The translations under genes and the position numbers were made by a program. The notes under the pieces are model-generated. The model worked only from the letters and a program-made list of their open reading frames with translations, was not told where the DNA came from and searched no databases. 64,000 nt of DNA from Halorubrum hochsteinianum. Its GTDB lineage: Archaea; Halobacteriota; Halobacteria; Halobacteriales; Haloferacaceae. The DNA lies in contig NZ_CP098415.1 of the NCBI RefSeq assembly GCF_023702125.1, forward strand, positions 2,232,001 through 2,296,000, given 5' to 3'. Positions within the stretch are counted from its first letter, which is position 1. The number at the start of each line of letters is the position of its first letter. Below are positions 8,615 to 17,137 of the stretch, piece by piece.

Positions 8615-9655
8615 ATGAACCCCAACGAACTCGACGACGACGTCTTCGACAGAGATATCGACAACCCGGCCGGCCGAAAGCTCCGCGAGCTGTTCGAGGA
8701 GCAGGACTACACGTTCGCGCCCGGGATATACCACGCCCTCGACGCCCGCCTCGCGGAGATGGCGGGCCTGGACGCGGCCTACATGAGCGGCTACTCCACC
8801 GTCCTCGGCCAGTTCGGCTTCCCCGACCTGGAGATGGTCACGATGACCGAGATGGTCGAGAACGCCAAGCGCATGGTCGAGGCGACGAACCTCCCCGTCA
8901 TCGCCGACTGCGACACCGGCTACGGCGGGATCCACAACGTCCGGCGCGCGGTCCGCGAGTACGAGAAGGCCGGCGTCGCCGCCGTCCACATCGAGGACCA
9001 GACCTCGCCGAAGCGCTGCGGCCACATCGCCGGCAAGCAGATCGTCTCCCGCGAACAGGCCCGGTCGCGCTTCGAGGCCGCGGTCGACGCCAAGCAGAGC
9101 GAGGACACCGTCATCATCGCCCGCACCGACGCCTACGGCTCCGCCAACGGCGACTGGGAGGAGCACCTCGAACGCGGGCGGATCTACGCCGACGCCGGCG
9201 TCGACCTCGTCTGGCCGGAGATGCCCGACCCGTCGCGCGAGGACGCGGTCGAGTACGCCGAGACGATCCACGAGACCCACCCCGACCTGGACCTCGCCTT
9301 CAACTACTCCTCGTCGTTCGAGTGGGGCGCGGAGGAGGACCCGCTCACCTTCGAGGAGCTGGGCGACCTGGGCTACCAGTACATCTTCATCACGCTGTAC
9401 GGGCTCCACTCGGGCGCGCACGCCGTCTACGAGGACCTCTCGAACATCGCCGAGAACGACGAGCAGGCGCAGTTCGACCTCGAAGAGCGCTACATCGGCC
9501 ACGAGACGGAGAGCCACCACGAACTCTCCTTCGTCCCGCGGTATCAGGACATCGAGGCCGAGTTCGACCCCGAGGCGCGCAAGCGACAGGAGGAGTCCGC
9601 CGGCTTCACCGAAGACGAGAGCGACCCGATCACGGCCTCCGAGGACGACGACTGA
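8615..9655 (+). CDS. aceA: Isocitrate lyase
   Basis: A 346-residue enzyme of the isocitrate lyase/PEP mutase superfamily that splits isocitrate into glyoxylate and succinate, allowing growth on acetate or fatty acids via the glyoxylate bypass. It shows [55 protein letters not shown] (catalytic Cys135) and NYSSSFEW. The KRCGH motif identifies isocitrate lyase rather than PEP mutase or methylisocitrate lyase. The C-terminal 30 residues are acidic and probably disordered. The ATG is chosen because [26 protein letters not shown] is family-like and the extension is low complexity. Malate synthase is not adjacent. Expression is probably driven from the promoter near 7903. Confidence 0.93.
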   Translation: MNPNELDDDVFDRDIDNPAGRKLRELFEEQDYTFAPGIYHALDARLAEMAGLDAAYMSGYSTVLGQFGFPDLEMVTMTEMVENAKRMVEATNLPVIADCDTGYGGIHNVRRAVREYEKAGVAAVHIEDQTSPKRCGHIAGKQIVSREQARSRFEAAVDAKQSEDTVIIARTDAYGSANGDWEEHLERGRIYADAGVDLVWPEMPDPSREDAVEYAETIHETHPDLDLAFNYSSSFEWGAEEDPLTFEELGDLGYQYIFITLYGLHSGAHAVYEDLSNIAENDEQAQFDLEERYIGHETESHHELSFVPRYQDIEAEFDPEARKRQEESAGFTEDESDPITASEDDD

Positions 9656-9698
9656 GACGTACACTTGGGGGCACGACCCGTCTCCCGCGCCGATCCAT

Positions 9699-9719
9699 CT
9701 TTTTGACAAACAAGTTTTT
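9699..9719 (+). terminator. T-rich terminator after aceA
   Basis: Two T5 runs (about 9700-9704 and 9715-9719) follow the aceA stop by 45-65 bases in otherwise GC-rich DNA, matching archaeal intrinsic termination. The second run overlaps the TATA region of the next gene. Confidence 0.5.
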
Positions 9720-9732
9720 AATTAGTTACTAA
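9713..9732 (+). promoter_or_regulatory. Promoter with palindrome TTAGTTACTAA
   Basis: The T-rich TTTTTAATTAG centred near 9717 lies about 28 bases before the ATG at 9745, fitting a leaderless promoter. TTAGT (9722-9726) and ACTAA (9728-9732) are perfect inverted copies around one T, directly downstream of the TATA position, where a repressor could sit. Confidence 0.5.
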
Positions 9733-9744
9733 TATGCCAAATAT

Positions 9745-10218
9745 ATGGAATACGACGGAGCTGTCGGAAGATATATTCAGACGCTTGCGGGTCGGCTCAG
9801 CGAGTTCGAACGAACGTCGACGACGGTGAACGACCAGCGGGTGACGGTATTTCACGATCGCTCGCTTGAGATATCCAAGTTCGGGCTCGTCGATACCGTG
9901 TTCGTGGTCGGCACCGCGGACACGCCCGCTGAAGCAGCGTCGTTCAGTAAGGCTGCTTTCGAGTACGGACTCTCCGTGAAATCGAAATTCCCGCGGGGGT
10001 TGGGCGGCAACCTTGTCGTCTATCCGGTCGTGGTCACCGACACCGATCTGACCGAGTGGATCTCGGAGTACGCCCCTAAACACTGGTCAGCTTTCGAATT
10101 TCCTGTCGTCGTCTATCCTAGCGAGGGTACTGTCGATTATCAGCACTCGACGCCAATGTGGGGCCGCATTTATTATAAAGGCTTCAGAGAGACAGCCAAC
10201 ACAACGCTACATCCGTAG
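9745..10218 (+). CDS. Hypothetical protein in an AT-richer island
   Basis: A 157-residue soluble protein (MEYDGAVGRYIQTLAGRLSEFERTST...) with alternating beta-like segments (VTVFHD, VDTVFVVGTAD, NLVVYPVVVTD, FPVVVYP) suggesting a small alpha/beta domain. It has no signal peptide, membrane helix or recognisable catalytic motif. It is less acidic, lower in GC and looser in codon third positions than its neighbours, which points to recent transfer. It ends in a 1-kb stretch that also holds a decayed HAD gene. I cannot assign a function. Confidence 0.7.
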   Translation: MEYDGAVGRYIQTLAGRLSEFERTSTTVNDQRVTVFHDRSLEISKFGLVDTVFVVGTADTPAEAASFSKAAFEYGLSVKSKFPRGLGGNLVVYPVVVTDTDLTEWISEYAPKHWSAFEFPVVVYPSEGTVDYQHSTPMWGRIYYKGFRETANTTLHP

Positions 10219-10339
10219 CACGATCACCACGCACCGCTTAGATTCGGGAATTTTCACTACTCCCAGTGTTCGATGATCCAGTTAATCAGAACCATAAATT
10301 TACTAAACTATTTCGCCCGAAACAAGTGTATTCTTGTAT

Positions 10340-10598
10340 GTGGCTACCACGGTCTATTTCGAAGTCGACGGGACGCTACTGAACTACAGTACTTCCTTCG
10401 CTGAGCCCTTCGCACAGACACTTCCAATCGAGGCTACTACTGAGATGTCCGAGACGTATTCCGAACAGGTACTCAGCAGTATCCAAAACGGTCTATGTCG
10501 GCGAAAAGGACCAGCTGAACGCACCGGTGGCTGCTAGCACAACGGAAGAAATCCCGGAGCTACCGCTTCCACTACTCTTGAACGGCTCAGCAAAGTAG
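10340..10598 (+). pseudogene. Remnant of a HAD-superfamily hydrolase
   Basis: The frame reads VATTVYFEVDGTLLNYSTSFAEPFAQTLPIEATTEM, which matches the start of haloarchaeal HAD phosphatases (normally FDxDGTLLDYS). The nucleophile Asp is replaced by Glu (FEVDGT). The frame breaks near 10497 into a second short frame ending with a TAG at 10596. An intact family member has more than 200 residues, so most of the protein is lost. Composition is AT-rich like the preceding gene. From here to 10660 I see no other coding signal. Confidence 0.55.
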
Positions 10599-10660
10599 CC
10601 ACTTTGTGTTGAGCGAATGCGGTAGAAAACCAGCAACCGGTGCGAATTTCAACAGTCCCG

Positions 10661-11899
10661 CTACTCCGAAATCGCGCCGCTATCCCGGAGTTCGTCGATG
10701 TCGCGGTCGCCGTAGCCGTACTCGCGCAACACCGACTCCGTGTGCTCGCCCAGCGCGGGCGGGTGACGGCGGACGGTCGTCGGCGTCCGCGAGAAGTACA
10801 TCGGCGACCCGGGGAACTCCACGGTGCCGGCGGTCGGGTGCTCCGCCTCGGCGAGCATGCCGCGGGCCTCGATCTGCGGGTCGTCGAACACCTCGCCCAC
10901 GTCGCGGACGCGGCTGGCGGGCACGTCGTGCGCTTCCAGCCGTTCGGCCGCCTCCGCGGTCGTCAGCGACGCGAACGTCTCCGCCAGCTCGGCCTCGAGC
11001 TCGTCGCGGTTCCGGACGCGCCCCTCGTTCGTCTCGAACCGCTCGTCGGCGAGGAGGTCCGGGCGGTCGATCGCCTCGCACAGCGGCGGCCAGAACCGGT
11101 CCGACGAGCAGGCGACGACGACGTAGTCGTCGGCCGTCTCGAACGCCCGGTACGGGACGATGTTCGGGTGCTTGCTCCCCATCCGGCCGGGGGGCTCGCC
11201 GCTGGCGAAGTAGTTCGTCGCCATGTAGCTGGTCCAGGCGGCCTGCCCGTCGAGGAGGCTCACGTCGACCTTCTGGCCGCGGCCGTCGCCGAGTTCGCGT
11301 TCGAGCAGCGCCGCGAGGATCGCCTGCGTCGCGTACATCCCCGCGCCGACGTCGGCGAGCGCGACGCCGATCCGGACCGGCGGCCCGTCCTCGACGCCGG
11401 TGAACGACATGAAGCCGCCGCGGGCCTGCATCATGATGTCGTAGGCGGGCTTGTCGCGGTCCGGTCCCCACTCGCCGTAGCCGGAGATGGCGCAGTAGAC
11501 GAGGCCGGGGTTCTCGTCGACGAGGTCGCCGTAGTCGAGGTCCCACTCCGCGGTCTTGCCGACGCGGAAGTTCTCGACGAGCACGTCCGCCTCGCGGGCG
11601 AGGTCGCGGACGACCGCCCGGCCGGCCTCGGTCGTGAGATCCAGCTGGATCGACCGCTTGTTGCGGTTGACGCTGACGTAGTAGGCGCTCTCTTCTCCCT
11701 CGCCCTCGCCGAACGCCGGCGGGACCCACGTCCGGGTCTGGTCGCCCGATCCGGGGCGCTCGACTTTGATCACCTCCGCGCCGAGGTCGCCGAGCTGCAT
11801 CGTGCAGAACGGGCCGACGAGGACGCGCGAGAGGTCCAGTACCGTGAGTCCGTCGAGCGGGCCGGTGTCGCTCTCGGGGTCACGCGCCTCACCGACCAC
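10661..11899 (-). CDS. Class III (CaiB/BaiF) CoA-transferase
   Basis: A 412-residue family III CoA-transferase, moving CoA between carboxylic acids through an aspartyl-CoA thioester. Family motifs are LDLSRVLVGPFCTMQLGDLGAEVIKVERPGSGD at the N-terminus, KRSIQLDL, VLVENFRVG and YCAISGYGEWGP. The likely catalytic Asp is Asp154 in PAYDIMMQARGG. Length is typical. Specificity is uncertain: haloarchaeal relatives include succinyl-CoA:mesaconate CoA-transferase, but no other methylaspartate-cycle gene is seen here, and the window has isocitrate lyase instead. The start is a GTG. It stands alone between the AT-rich island and a convergently oriented region. Confidence 0.88.
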   Translation of the reverse strand: MVGEARDPESDTGPLDGLTVLDLSRVLVGPFCTMQLGDLGAEVIKVERPGSGDQTRTWVPPAFGEGEGEESAYYVSVNRNKRSIQLDLTTEAGRAVVRDLAREADVLVENFRVGKTAEWDLDYGDLVDENPGLVYCAISGYGEWGPDRDKPAYDIMMQARGGFMSFTGVEDGPPVRIGVALADVGAGMYATQAILAALLERELGDGRGQKVDVSLLDGQAAWTSYMATNYFASGEPPGRMGSKHPNIVPYRAFETADDYVVVACSSDRFWPPLCEAIDRPDLLADERFETNEGRVRNRDELEAELAETFASLTTAEAAERLEAHDVPASRVRDVGEVFDDPQIEARGMLAEAEHPTAGTVEFPGSPMYFSRTPTTVRRHPPALGEHTESVLREYGYGDRDIDELRDSGAISE

Positions 11900-12016
11900 G
11901 CGGGATCGCCTCCGCGGACCGCCGCCGTGTCCGGTTCATGCGATCCGGCTCAGCCGCCGGGCTACTGAGTGTTGCGGCGTCGCCGCGAGGACGGAAAAAT
12001 GGTGCCGGCGGCCGAC

Positions 12017-12181
12017 TCAGGCCGGCAGCGTGTCGATCCCGTCGATCTCGACGTAGCCGTAGCCGCAGTCGGGGCAGCGCCACTTCGTCTTCTCGCCGAG
12101 GTGGAGCGTCATCGCCGCGGTCCGGTAGAACGAACGGGTCTCGTCGCACGCGGGACAGTCCACGTCCTTTTCGAGCGCCAT
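12017..12181 (-). CDS. Small zinc-ribbon protein
   Basis: A 54-residue protein with two Cys pairs, CPACDE near residue 9 and CPDCGYGY near residue 36, spaced as in a zinc beta-ribbon (MALEKDVDCPAC...WRCPDCGYGYVEIDG). Such single-domain zinc ribbons are common in haloarchaea and may bind nucleic acid or protein, but this one has no assigned role. It is co-oriented with the gene on its right (gap of 107 bases) and with the CoA-transferase on its left. The short length and the tight Cys pattern make it a convincing gene. Confidence 0.8.
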   Translation of the reverse strand: MALEKDVDCPACDETRSFYRTAAMTLHLGEKTKWRCPDCGYGYVEIDGIDTLPA

Positions 12182-12288
12182 GTCTGGCGATCGGTCGGGG
12201 GCGGTGTTGAACCTACTGATTCGAGCGACGCGGGCCGCGGCCGGTCGCCCCGAACGCCTGCCTCCCACGCCGGTCTCACCGGTCGGCC

Positions 12289-13272
12289 TCACCACACCGG
12301 CGCGAGCAGCAGCGCGACCGTCGCGGCAATGAAGACCAGCTTCAGCGCGGTGTTGACGACGATCACCTTCGTCCCGAACGACGCGCCCCAGATCCCGTAC
12401 TGGAACGGGATCGACCGGCGGAACGTGGAGACGGCGAACGAGAGGATGCTCCCGATGAGCAGCGACGCGACCGCGGTGCGCGTGGTGAAGATGCCCGCCT
12501 CCGTCTCGGCGAGCGTCACCGCCCCCGCGGTCGTGTCGAGCGTGAACACCGCGATGACGGGGACGGCGGCCCCCGGCAGCCCCAACACGCCCGTGATCGG
12601 CTCCGCGACGGCCGTCAGCGCAGCCACGTCGTACGTGGAGACGAGCCAGATCACGACGGTGTACACGACCGCGAGCCGCGGGACGATCCGCCGGAGCGTG
12701 CCCCACGACTTCCCGGCGGCGTCGCGGACGCGCTCGCGGGGGTCGCGGTCGTCGGCCTCGGGGCCGGTCGCGTCGACGTCGGCGAGCGCGGACCGGTCGA
12801 CGTTCGACTCGGAGAGGAGCAGGCCGCCCGCGAGGACGCCGGTGACGCTGATGAGCAGCGCGATGCCGGCGCGCGCGCCGACGTAAACGGCACCGGTGGT
12901 GACCCCGAGGATCGGGATCAACACCGGGACGTAGTAGGTGAACACGTGCTGGACGAACCCGAAGAACGTGTTCATCACCACGGCGACGAGCGTCGCCCGG
13001 TCGTCGAGGAGTCCGGACTCGCGGTACTCCGCGAGGGTGGCGTAGCCCGCGGTCGTCGACGCCGCGGTCGTGAGGATCGCCGTCCCGACCTCGTCCGGGA
13101 GGTTCGCCGGGCGCGTGAGCCATCCTGCGATCCCGGCGACGTACCGGACCAGCCCGAACGCGACGGCGACGTTGGCGGCGAAGACGCCGCCCGCGATGAA
13201 CGCCGTTATCCGGGCGAGCCGGGGGACCACGTCCGCGAGCAGCGTCGCGAGGTCGGCGGCGACCGATTGCAC
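12289..13272 (-). CDS. Nucleoside-recognition (GATE) domain membrane protein
   Basis: A 327-residue integral membrane protein with about eight helices. It carries two GATE-like segments: ITAFIAGGVFAANVAVAFGLV...AGWLTRPANLPDEVGTAILTTAASTTAGYATL, and STYDVAALTAVAEPITGVLGLPGAAVPVIAVFTLDTTAGAVTLAE. The GATE family includes nucleoside transporters and spore-maturation proteins; the substrate here is unknown. A charged cytoplasmic loop (VDATGPEADDRDPRERVRDAAGKSW) separates the halves. I take the GTG at 13272 as start; the frame extends to a TTG at 13299, which is less likely. It is divergent from the beta-propeller gene. Confidence 0.82.
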   Translation of the reverse strand: MQSVAADLATLLADVVPRLARITAFIAGGVFAANVAVAFGLVRYVAGIAGWLTRPANLPDEVGTAILTTAASTTAGYATLAEYRESGLLDDRATLVAVVMNTFFGFVQHVFTYYVPVLIPILGVTTGAVYVGARAGIALLISVTGVLAGGLLLSESNVDRSALADVDATGPEADDRDPRERVRDAAGKSWGTLRRIVPRLAVVYTVVIWLVSTYDVAALTAVAEPITGVLGLPGAAVPVIAVFTLDTTAGAVTLAETEAGIFTTRTAVASLLIGSILSFAVSTFRRSIPFQYGIWGASFGTKVIVVNTALKLVFIAATVALLLAPVW

Positions 13273-13356
13273 GCGCGGTGATAGACCGGGGGCGCTCAAA
13301 TGGCCGTCGGAACGGGCGCGCGGGGCTTATGCCCCCCGGCGGTGAATCACCGCCCG

Positions 13357-14253
13357 ATGGCACCCGCCGAGGACGACATCTCGATCGACGAAAAGCGCGT
13401 GTACGCGGGCAGCGCCGGCCGCACCGACGCCTACGTCGCGACCGGGACCGGGATCGTCCGCGTCTCGCTGTCGGCCGACAAGGTCGGCGCGTTCGACATG
13501 GTCGACCGCGACGCGGCCCGCGACGTCGCCGTCCTCGCACGCGGCGGGCCGACGGACCTCATCGCCGCGGCCACGCCCGACGGGCTCTCCGTCGCCGCGG
13601 TCGGCGAGGAGCCGGAGTTCTCGTCGGTCGACGACGAGCCCGCGGTCGCGGTCGGGGCCGCCGGCGGTCGTGACGGCTCCCGCGGCGGCTCGCTGCTCGT
13701 CGCGCGCGAGGGGGGCGCGATCGAGCACGTCGCGTTCGCGGAGGGCGGGGCGGCGGTCGCGTCGACGACGCGGCTCGGCTCCGTCGCGGACCCGCGGGCG
13801 GTCGACGGCGCGCTCGTCGCGGCCGGAGACGGCGTGTTCCGCGTCGGGGGCGACGGACTCACGGATGTCGGCCTCGACGACGCGCGCGACGTGGCCGGGG
13901 CCGGGATGCCGCTGGCGGCGACCGGCGAGGGGCTCTACTGGCTCGGCAACGGCTGGATGGCGGCCCGAGAGGAGGCCGCGGACGCGGTCGCGGCCGACGG
14001 CGACGGCCACGCGATGGCGGTCGTCGAGGGGGAGTTGTTCGTCCACGCCGGCGGGGACGAGTGGGCCGAGGAGACGTGGGAGCCGACCGACCTGCCTGTC
14101 GACGAGGCGGCGGTCGCGCTCGGCTACGGGCCGGGCGTCTCGGTCGCGGTCACCGCGGCGGGGACGCTCTGCGTGGACGCGGGCGACGGCTGGCGACACC
14201 AGGTGGTCGGCGTCCGGGACGTGAACGGCGTGGCGCTCGCCGCCGTGGAGTGA
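13357..14253 (+). CDS. Haloarchaeal beta-propeller-like protein (HVO_0234-like)
   Basis: A 298-residue acidic, Gly/Ala/Val-rich protein made of short repeated beta-strand units such as AYVATGTGIVRVS, DLIAAATPDGLSVAA, GSLLVAREGGAIEHVA and GALVAAGDGVFRVGGDGL, the pattern of a beta-propeller. The N-terminus DISIDEKRVYAGSAGRTDAYVATGTGIVRVS is what I associate with the HVO_0234 family known only from haloarchaea. There is no signal peptide, so it is probably cytoplasmic. No catalytic role is apparent. The ATG at 13357 begins directly before the conserved segment and has a GCTTATG box about 30 bases upstream; the longer frame to 13300 would overlap that promoter. Confidence 0.75.
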   Translation: MAPAEDDISIDEKRVYAGSAGRTDAYVATGTGIVRVSLSADKVGAFDMVDRDAARDVAVLARGGPTDLIAAATPDGLSVAAVGEEPEFSSVDDEPAVAVGAAGGRDGSRGGSLLVAREGGAIEHVAFAEGGAAVASTTRLGSVADPRAVDGALVAAGDGVFRVGGDGLTDVGLDDARDVAGAGMPLAATGEGLYWLGNGWMAAREEAADAVAADGDGHAMAVVEGELFVHAGGDEWAEETWEPTDLPVDEAAVALGYGPGVSVAVTAAGTLCVDAGDGWRHQVVGVRDVNGVALAAVE

Positions 14254-14356
14254 GTCGATGGCGCTCGGGGAGAACTGGTCGAAAGTCCCGCCGAAGCCCC
14301 AGTCGCTCGGCTGTACGTGGGTGCCGGTTATAAACCGCTAATCGATACGAACACGT

Positions 14357-14550
14357 CCGAAGCCCCAGTCGCGAGGCGGCCTCGCCGCCGGCGACTGCCC
14401 CTCCGAATCCCGCCCGCACAGCGACCGCACCTCACGCCTCCCCAGCCTCGTCGCTGGCGGCCGTCGCTTCGTTCCGCCCGCCAGCGACTCCCTCGCGCGT
14501 GCTGTTCGGCCGCGGGGCGGCCTCACAGGCACGCGCCACCGCGTTTCCGC
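14357..14550 (-). repeat. Dispersed hairpin element, copy 2
   Basis: Same element as at 6063 but on the minus strand and between convergent genes. The core (minus-strand GAGGCTGGGGAGGCGTGAGG) is at 14430-14449. Hairpin 2 has a perfect 11-bp stem (14450-14460 with 14478-14488) whose sequence, GTCGCTGGCGG, differs from GTCGGCGGTCC of copy 1 while pairing is retained. Hairpin 3 is short here (AGTCGC 14367-14372 with GCGACT 14391-14396, plus an inner GGCGG/CCGCC stem) and lacks the long loop. The GGGGCTTCGG tail continues into a GTGTTCG-type segment also present in copy 1. A second isolated copy of CCGAAGCCCCAGTCG occurs 66 bases to the left at 14291. The 14254-14587 gap holds nothing else. Confidence 0.85.
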
Positions 14551-14587
14551 TTTTCAGTGACCGATCCCGTTCTCGAATTCCGCCCGC

Positions 14588-15538
14588 TTACGCGCTCGGC
14601 AGTTCGATCTCGTCACCGTCGGCGTAGACGGTGGGGTTCCGGATGATCCCGTCGAGGTGGAGCGGCGCGTCGGTCTCGCCGCCGATCCCGGCGTCGTCGC
14701 CGATCGCGATGTGGACGGTCCCGCCGGCCTTCTCGTCGAGGAGGACCGAGCCGACCAGTTCGTCGACGCCCACGTTCGTCCCGATGCCGAGTTCCGCGAG
14801 GTTGTACGCGGCGTCGCCGACCTCCGCGGCGGCCGCCTCCACGTCGGCGCGGATATCGTCGTCCGAGATGGACGTGACGAGCCCGTCCTCGACCTCGAAG
14901 GCGAGTTCTTGGCCCTCGTCGAGGAGTCCGTGGGGCATCATCGTCCCGTCGACGACGTAGGTCCCGGTCGCGGTCTCGGGCGCGACGAACACCTCGCCCG
15001 CGGGGAGGTTCGAGAAGTCGCCCGGGTCGCGGACCATCCCGGTGTCGGCGAGCCACTCCCGGTCGCCGATCCCGAAGGTGATGTCGGTGCCGGCGGGCGC
15101 GGTGACGCGGATCTCGTCGGCGTCGCCGATCTGGCCGAGCACGTCGTCGCAGGCGGCCTCGATGGCGGCGTAGTCGGCGTCGAGGCCAGTGGTGAACACG
15201 TCCTCGGTGATCCCCGGGAGCGTCGCGCCGCGCGCGCCGGCGTCGCAGGCGGCCCCCCGAGCGCGGGTGTGGCTCAGGCTCTTCGTCGTCGGCGCGAGGA
15301 AGACGTCCGCCTCGGCCATCGCGGCCGCGACCGGGGCCGGCGGCTCCGCCCCGTGTTGGTCGGCCGGCGGGTACCGCAGGACCGTCGCGTCGTCCGTGAC
15401 GGCGCTCGCGGCCGCGTAGAGCGCCTCGCCGATCGGCTCGCGCTCGTCGTCGGTGACGACGACGACGGACTCGTCGGCGGCGACGTTCAGGCACTGTTCG
15501 ATCGCGGTCGACGCCCCCTCGGAGAGGTCGGCTGTCAT
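14588..15538 (-). CDS. Aminopeptidase-like (M29/leucyl aminopeptidase-type) protein
   Basis: A 316-residue soluble protein that I place in the thermophilic-aminopeptidase/M29-like group found in archaea. Supporting segments are AIEQCLNVAADESVVVVTDDER, the mid-region PAGTDITFGIGDREWLADTGMVRDPGDFSNLPAGEVFVAPE (with the family FSNLPAGEV signature), and the C-terminal ELGIGTNVGVDELVGSVLLDEKAGGTVHIAIGDDAGIGG followed by PLHLDGII. Metal ligands would be Glu/His/Asp residues in these. The ATG is preceded by a strong GGAGGAGG Shine-Dalgarno-like tract, which decides the start over the longer frame. It is divergent from gap. Confidence 0.78.
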   Translation of the reverse strand: MTADLSEGASTAIEQCLNVAADESVVVVTDDEREPIGEALYAAASAVTDDATVLRYPPADQHGAEPPAPVAAAMAEADVFLAPTTKSLSHTRARGAACDAGARGATLPGITEDVFTTGLDADYAAIEAACDDVLGQIGDADEIRVTAPAGTDITFGIGDREWLADTGMVRDPGDFSNLPAGEVFVAPETATGTYVVDGTMMPHGLLDEGQELAFEVEDGLVTSISDDDIRADVEAAAAEVGDAAYNLAELGIGTNVGVDELVGSVLLDEKAGGTVHIAIGDDAGIGGETDAPLHLDGIIRNPTVYADGDEIELPSA

Positions 15539-15596
15539 ACCTCCTCCTCCGAACGGCCGGGCGTTAGGCCTTGTCATCGACGATTGTACTCTTTTC

Positions 15597-15722
15597 CGTA
15601 ATTGAATTATTTACGTCCGGTGGCGATCGTCGTCGAATTAACGGACTGCTTACTCGTGGGGTAGTTAATTTCATTTTGCTACTCTCGAAAACATTATGTC
15701 GGTCCCCGAGTGACGGACGGAC
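15597..15722 (+). promoter_or_regulatory. Promoter region of gap with two inverted repeats
   Basis: A 145-base AT-rich region between the divergent aminopeptidase-like gene and gap. CGTAA (15597-15601) is inverted as TTACG (15611-15615). AATTAAC (15636-15642) is inverted as GTTAATT (15664-15670) around TACTCGTGGGGTA. A TATA-like CATTATG lies at about 15692-15698, 27 bases before the gap ATG. Carbon-source regulators are known to control type II gap in other haloarchaea; that these repeats serve one is inference. Confidence 0.55.
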
Positions 15723-16790
15723 ATGACACGCGTGGGCGTCAACGGCTACGGCACGATCGGGAAACGGGTCGCGGACGCCGTGGCGGCCCAGCCCGACATG
15801 GAACTCGTCGGCGTGACGAAGGCGTCGCCCGACTACGGCGTCGAGGCCGCGGCCCGCCGCGGCTACGACCTGTACGCGGCGGTCGACGACCGCGCCGACG
15901 AATTCGCGGCCGCCGGCGTCGATCTGACCGGAACGCTGGGCGACCTGCTCGACGCCGTCGACGTGATCGTCGACTGCGCGCCCTCGGGCGTCGGCGAGCG
16001 CAACGCCCCCGTCTACGAGGCCCACGACACGCCCGCGATCTTCCAGGGCGGCGAGGACGCGGCCGTCGCCGAGGCCTCCTTCAACGCTCGCGGCTGCTTC
16101 GAGGCCGCCCGCGACGCCGACGCGGTCCGGGTCGTCTCCTGTAACACGACCGCGCTCTCGCGGCTGCTCGCCCCGCTCGACGAGGCGTACGGGGTCGAGA
16201 AGGCGCGCGTCACCCTCGTGCGCCGCGGCGGCGACCCGAGCGAGACCGACCGCGGCCCGATAAACGACATCGTTCCCGACCCGGCGACCGTCCCCTCCCA
16301 CCACGGCCCCGACGTGAACGAGATCCTCCCCGACCTCGCGGTCGACACCGCGGCGCTGAAGGCTCCGGTGACGGGGATGCACACCCACAGCGTCAATGTC
16401 ACGCTGGAGACGGAACCGGACGAGAGCGGCGTCCGCGACCTGCTCGGCGACGAGGACCGGATCTTCCTCGTCCCCGAGGGCGCGGGCATCGACGGGGCCG
16501 GCGCGCTGAAGGAGTACGCGGCCGACGCGGGACGCCCCCGGAGCGACCTCTGGGAGAACTGCGTCTGGGAGGAGTCGATAAGCGTCACGGGCCGGGACCT
16601 CTACCTCTTCCAGAACGTCCACCAGGAGGCCGACGTCGTCCCCGAGAACGTAGACGCGATCCGCGCGATGACGACCGACGTCGACGCGCCGGAGTCGATG
16701 GCGCGCACGAACGAGACGCTCGGTGTCGGCCTCCGCAGCCGGCTCGGGAACGACGAACTCGGGCGCGCGGAACTCGCGGCCGACGACTAA
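15723..16790 (+). CDS. gap: Type II glyceraldehyde-3-phosphate dehydrogenase
   Basis: A 355-residue archaeal-type GAPDH, a tetrameric cytoplasmic enzyme that interconverts glyceraldehyde 3-phosphate and 1,3-bisphosphoglycerate, mainly gluconeogenic in haloarchaea. The dinucleotide-binding motif is [17 protein letters not shown] at the N-terminus. The catalytic Cys140 lies in [13 protein letters not shown], and the type-II signature [14 protein letters not shown] follows at about 220. [22 protein letters not shown] is the conserved C-terminal strand region. Length is slightly above the usual 335-345 because of a short tail. It stands alone with its own regulated-looking promoter. Confidence 0.96.
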   Translation: MTRVGVNGYGTIGKRVADAVAAQPDMELVGVTKASPDYGVEAAARRGYDLYAAVDDRADEFAAAGVDLTGTLGDLLDAVDVIVDCAPSGVGERNAPVYEAHDTPAIFQGGEDAAVAEASFNARGCFEAARDADAVRVVSCNTTALSRLLAPLDEAYGVEKARVTLVRRGGDPSETDRGPINDIVPDPATVPSHHGPDVNEILPDLAVDTAALKAPVTGMHTHSVNVTLETEPDESGVRDLLGDEDRIFLVPEGAGIDGAGALKEYAADAGRPRSDLWENCVWEESISVTGRDLYLFQNVHQEADVVPENVDAIRAMTTDVDAPESMARTNETLGVGLRSRLGNDELGRAELAADD

Positions 16791-16836
16791 CGGTCGGGAT
16801 CGGTCCGCTTCGCCTGTTGCCGCGCGGACCCGCCGG

Positions 16837-17013
16837 TCACTCGGTCGGTCGGGTCACGAGGAACGTCCGCCCGCCGCGGCGTTCGAGGTGGACCTCGCTG
16901 CCGTCGACGCGGTTCGCCCGAACCCGGTCCGGGAGGCGGTCGGTTCGACACTCGGTGACGTCCACGCGCGTCGGCGTCGCGTATCGCGGTCGGTCGGCGG
17001 TGACTGCGCTCAT
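16837..17013 (-). CDS. 58-residue hypothetical protein
   Basis: A small basic-acidic mixed protein (MSAVTADRPRYATPTRVDVTECRTDRLPDRVRANRVDGSEVHLERRGGRTFLVTRPTE). A GGGAGG Shine-Dalgarno-like sequence one base before the ATG decides the start. It looks like a single compact beta-rich domain; one Cys only, so not a zinc ribbon. It ends 46 bases from the convergent gap gene. No family recognised, but the RBS and clean codon use make translation likely. Confidence 0.6.
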   Translation of the reverse strand: MSAVTADRPRYATPTRVDVTECRTDRLPDRVRANRVDGSEVHLERRGGRTFLVTRPTE

Positions 17014-17137
17014 ACCTCCCGATCGGTCCGGAACGCCCCTATAATCGAGCCGTCCGCGGAGTGAAAGTGAAAGTGGACGGCTCGGCGTCGGCACCGCCGA
17101 TTTCGGGATCGAGCGCGGCCGAACTCGGTCCGGTCTC

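Noticed and set aside
7888-8664. 258-codon minus-strand ORF opposite the aceA leader
   Set aside because: Its start lies inside the aceA coding region and the C-terminus passes through the promoter; composition is Val/Arg/Ser-rich as in other shadows, though the plus-strand alternatives are also weak.
10661-11899. Assignment of the CoA-transferase as succinyl-CoA:mesaconate CoA-transferase of the methylaspartate cycle
   Set aside because: No methylaspartate ammonia-lyase, glutamate mutase or mesaconyl-CoA hydratase is present in the window, and isocitrate lyase implies the glyoxylate route; class III transferases vary too much in substrate.
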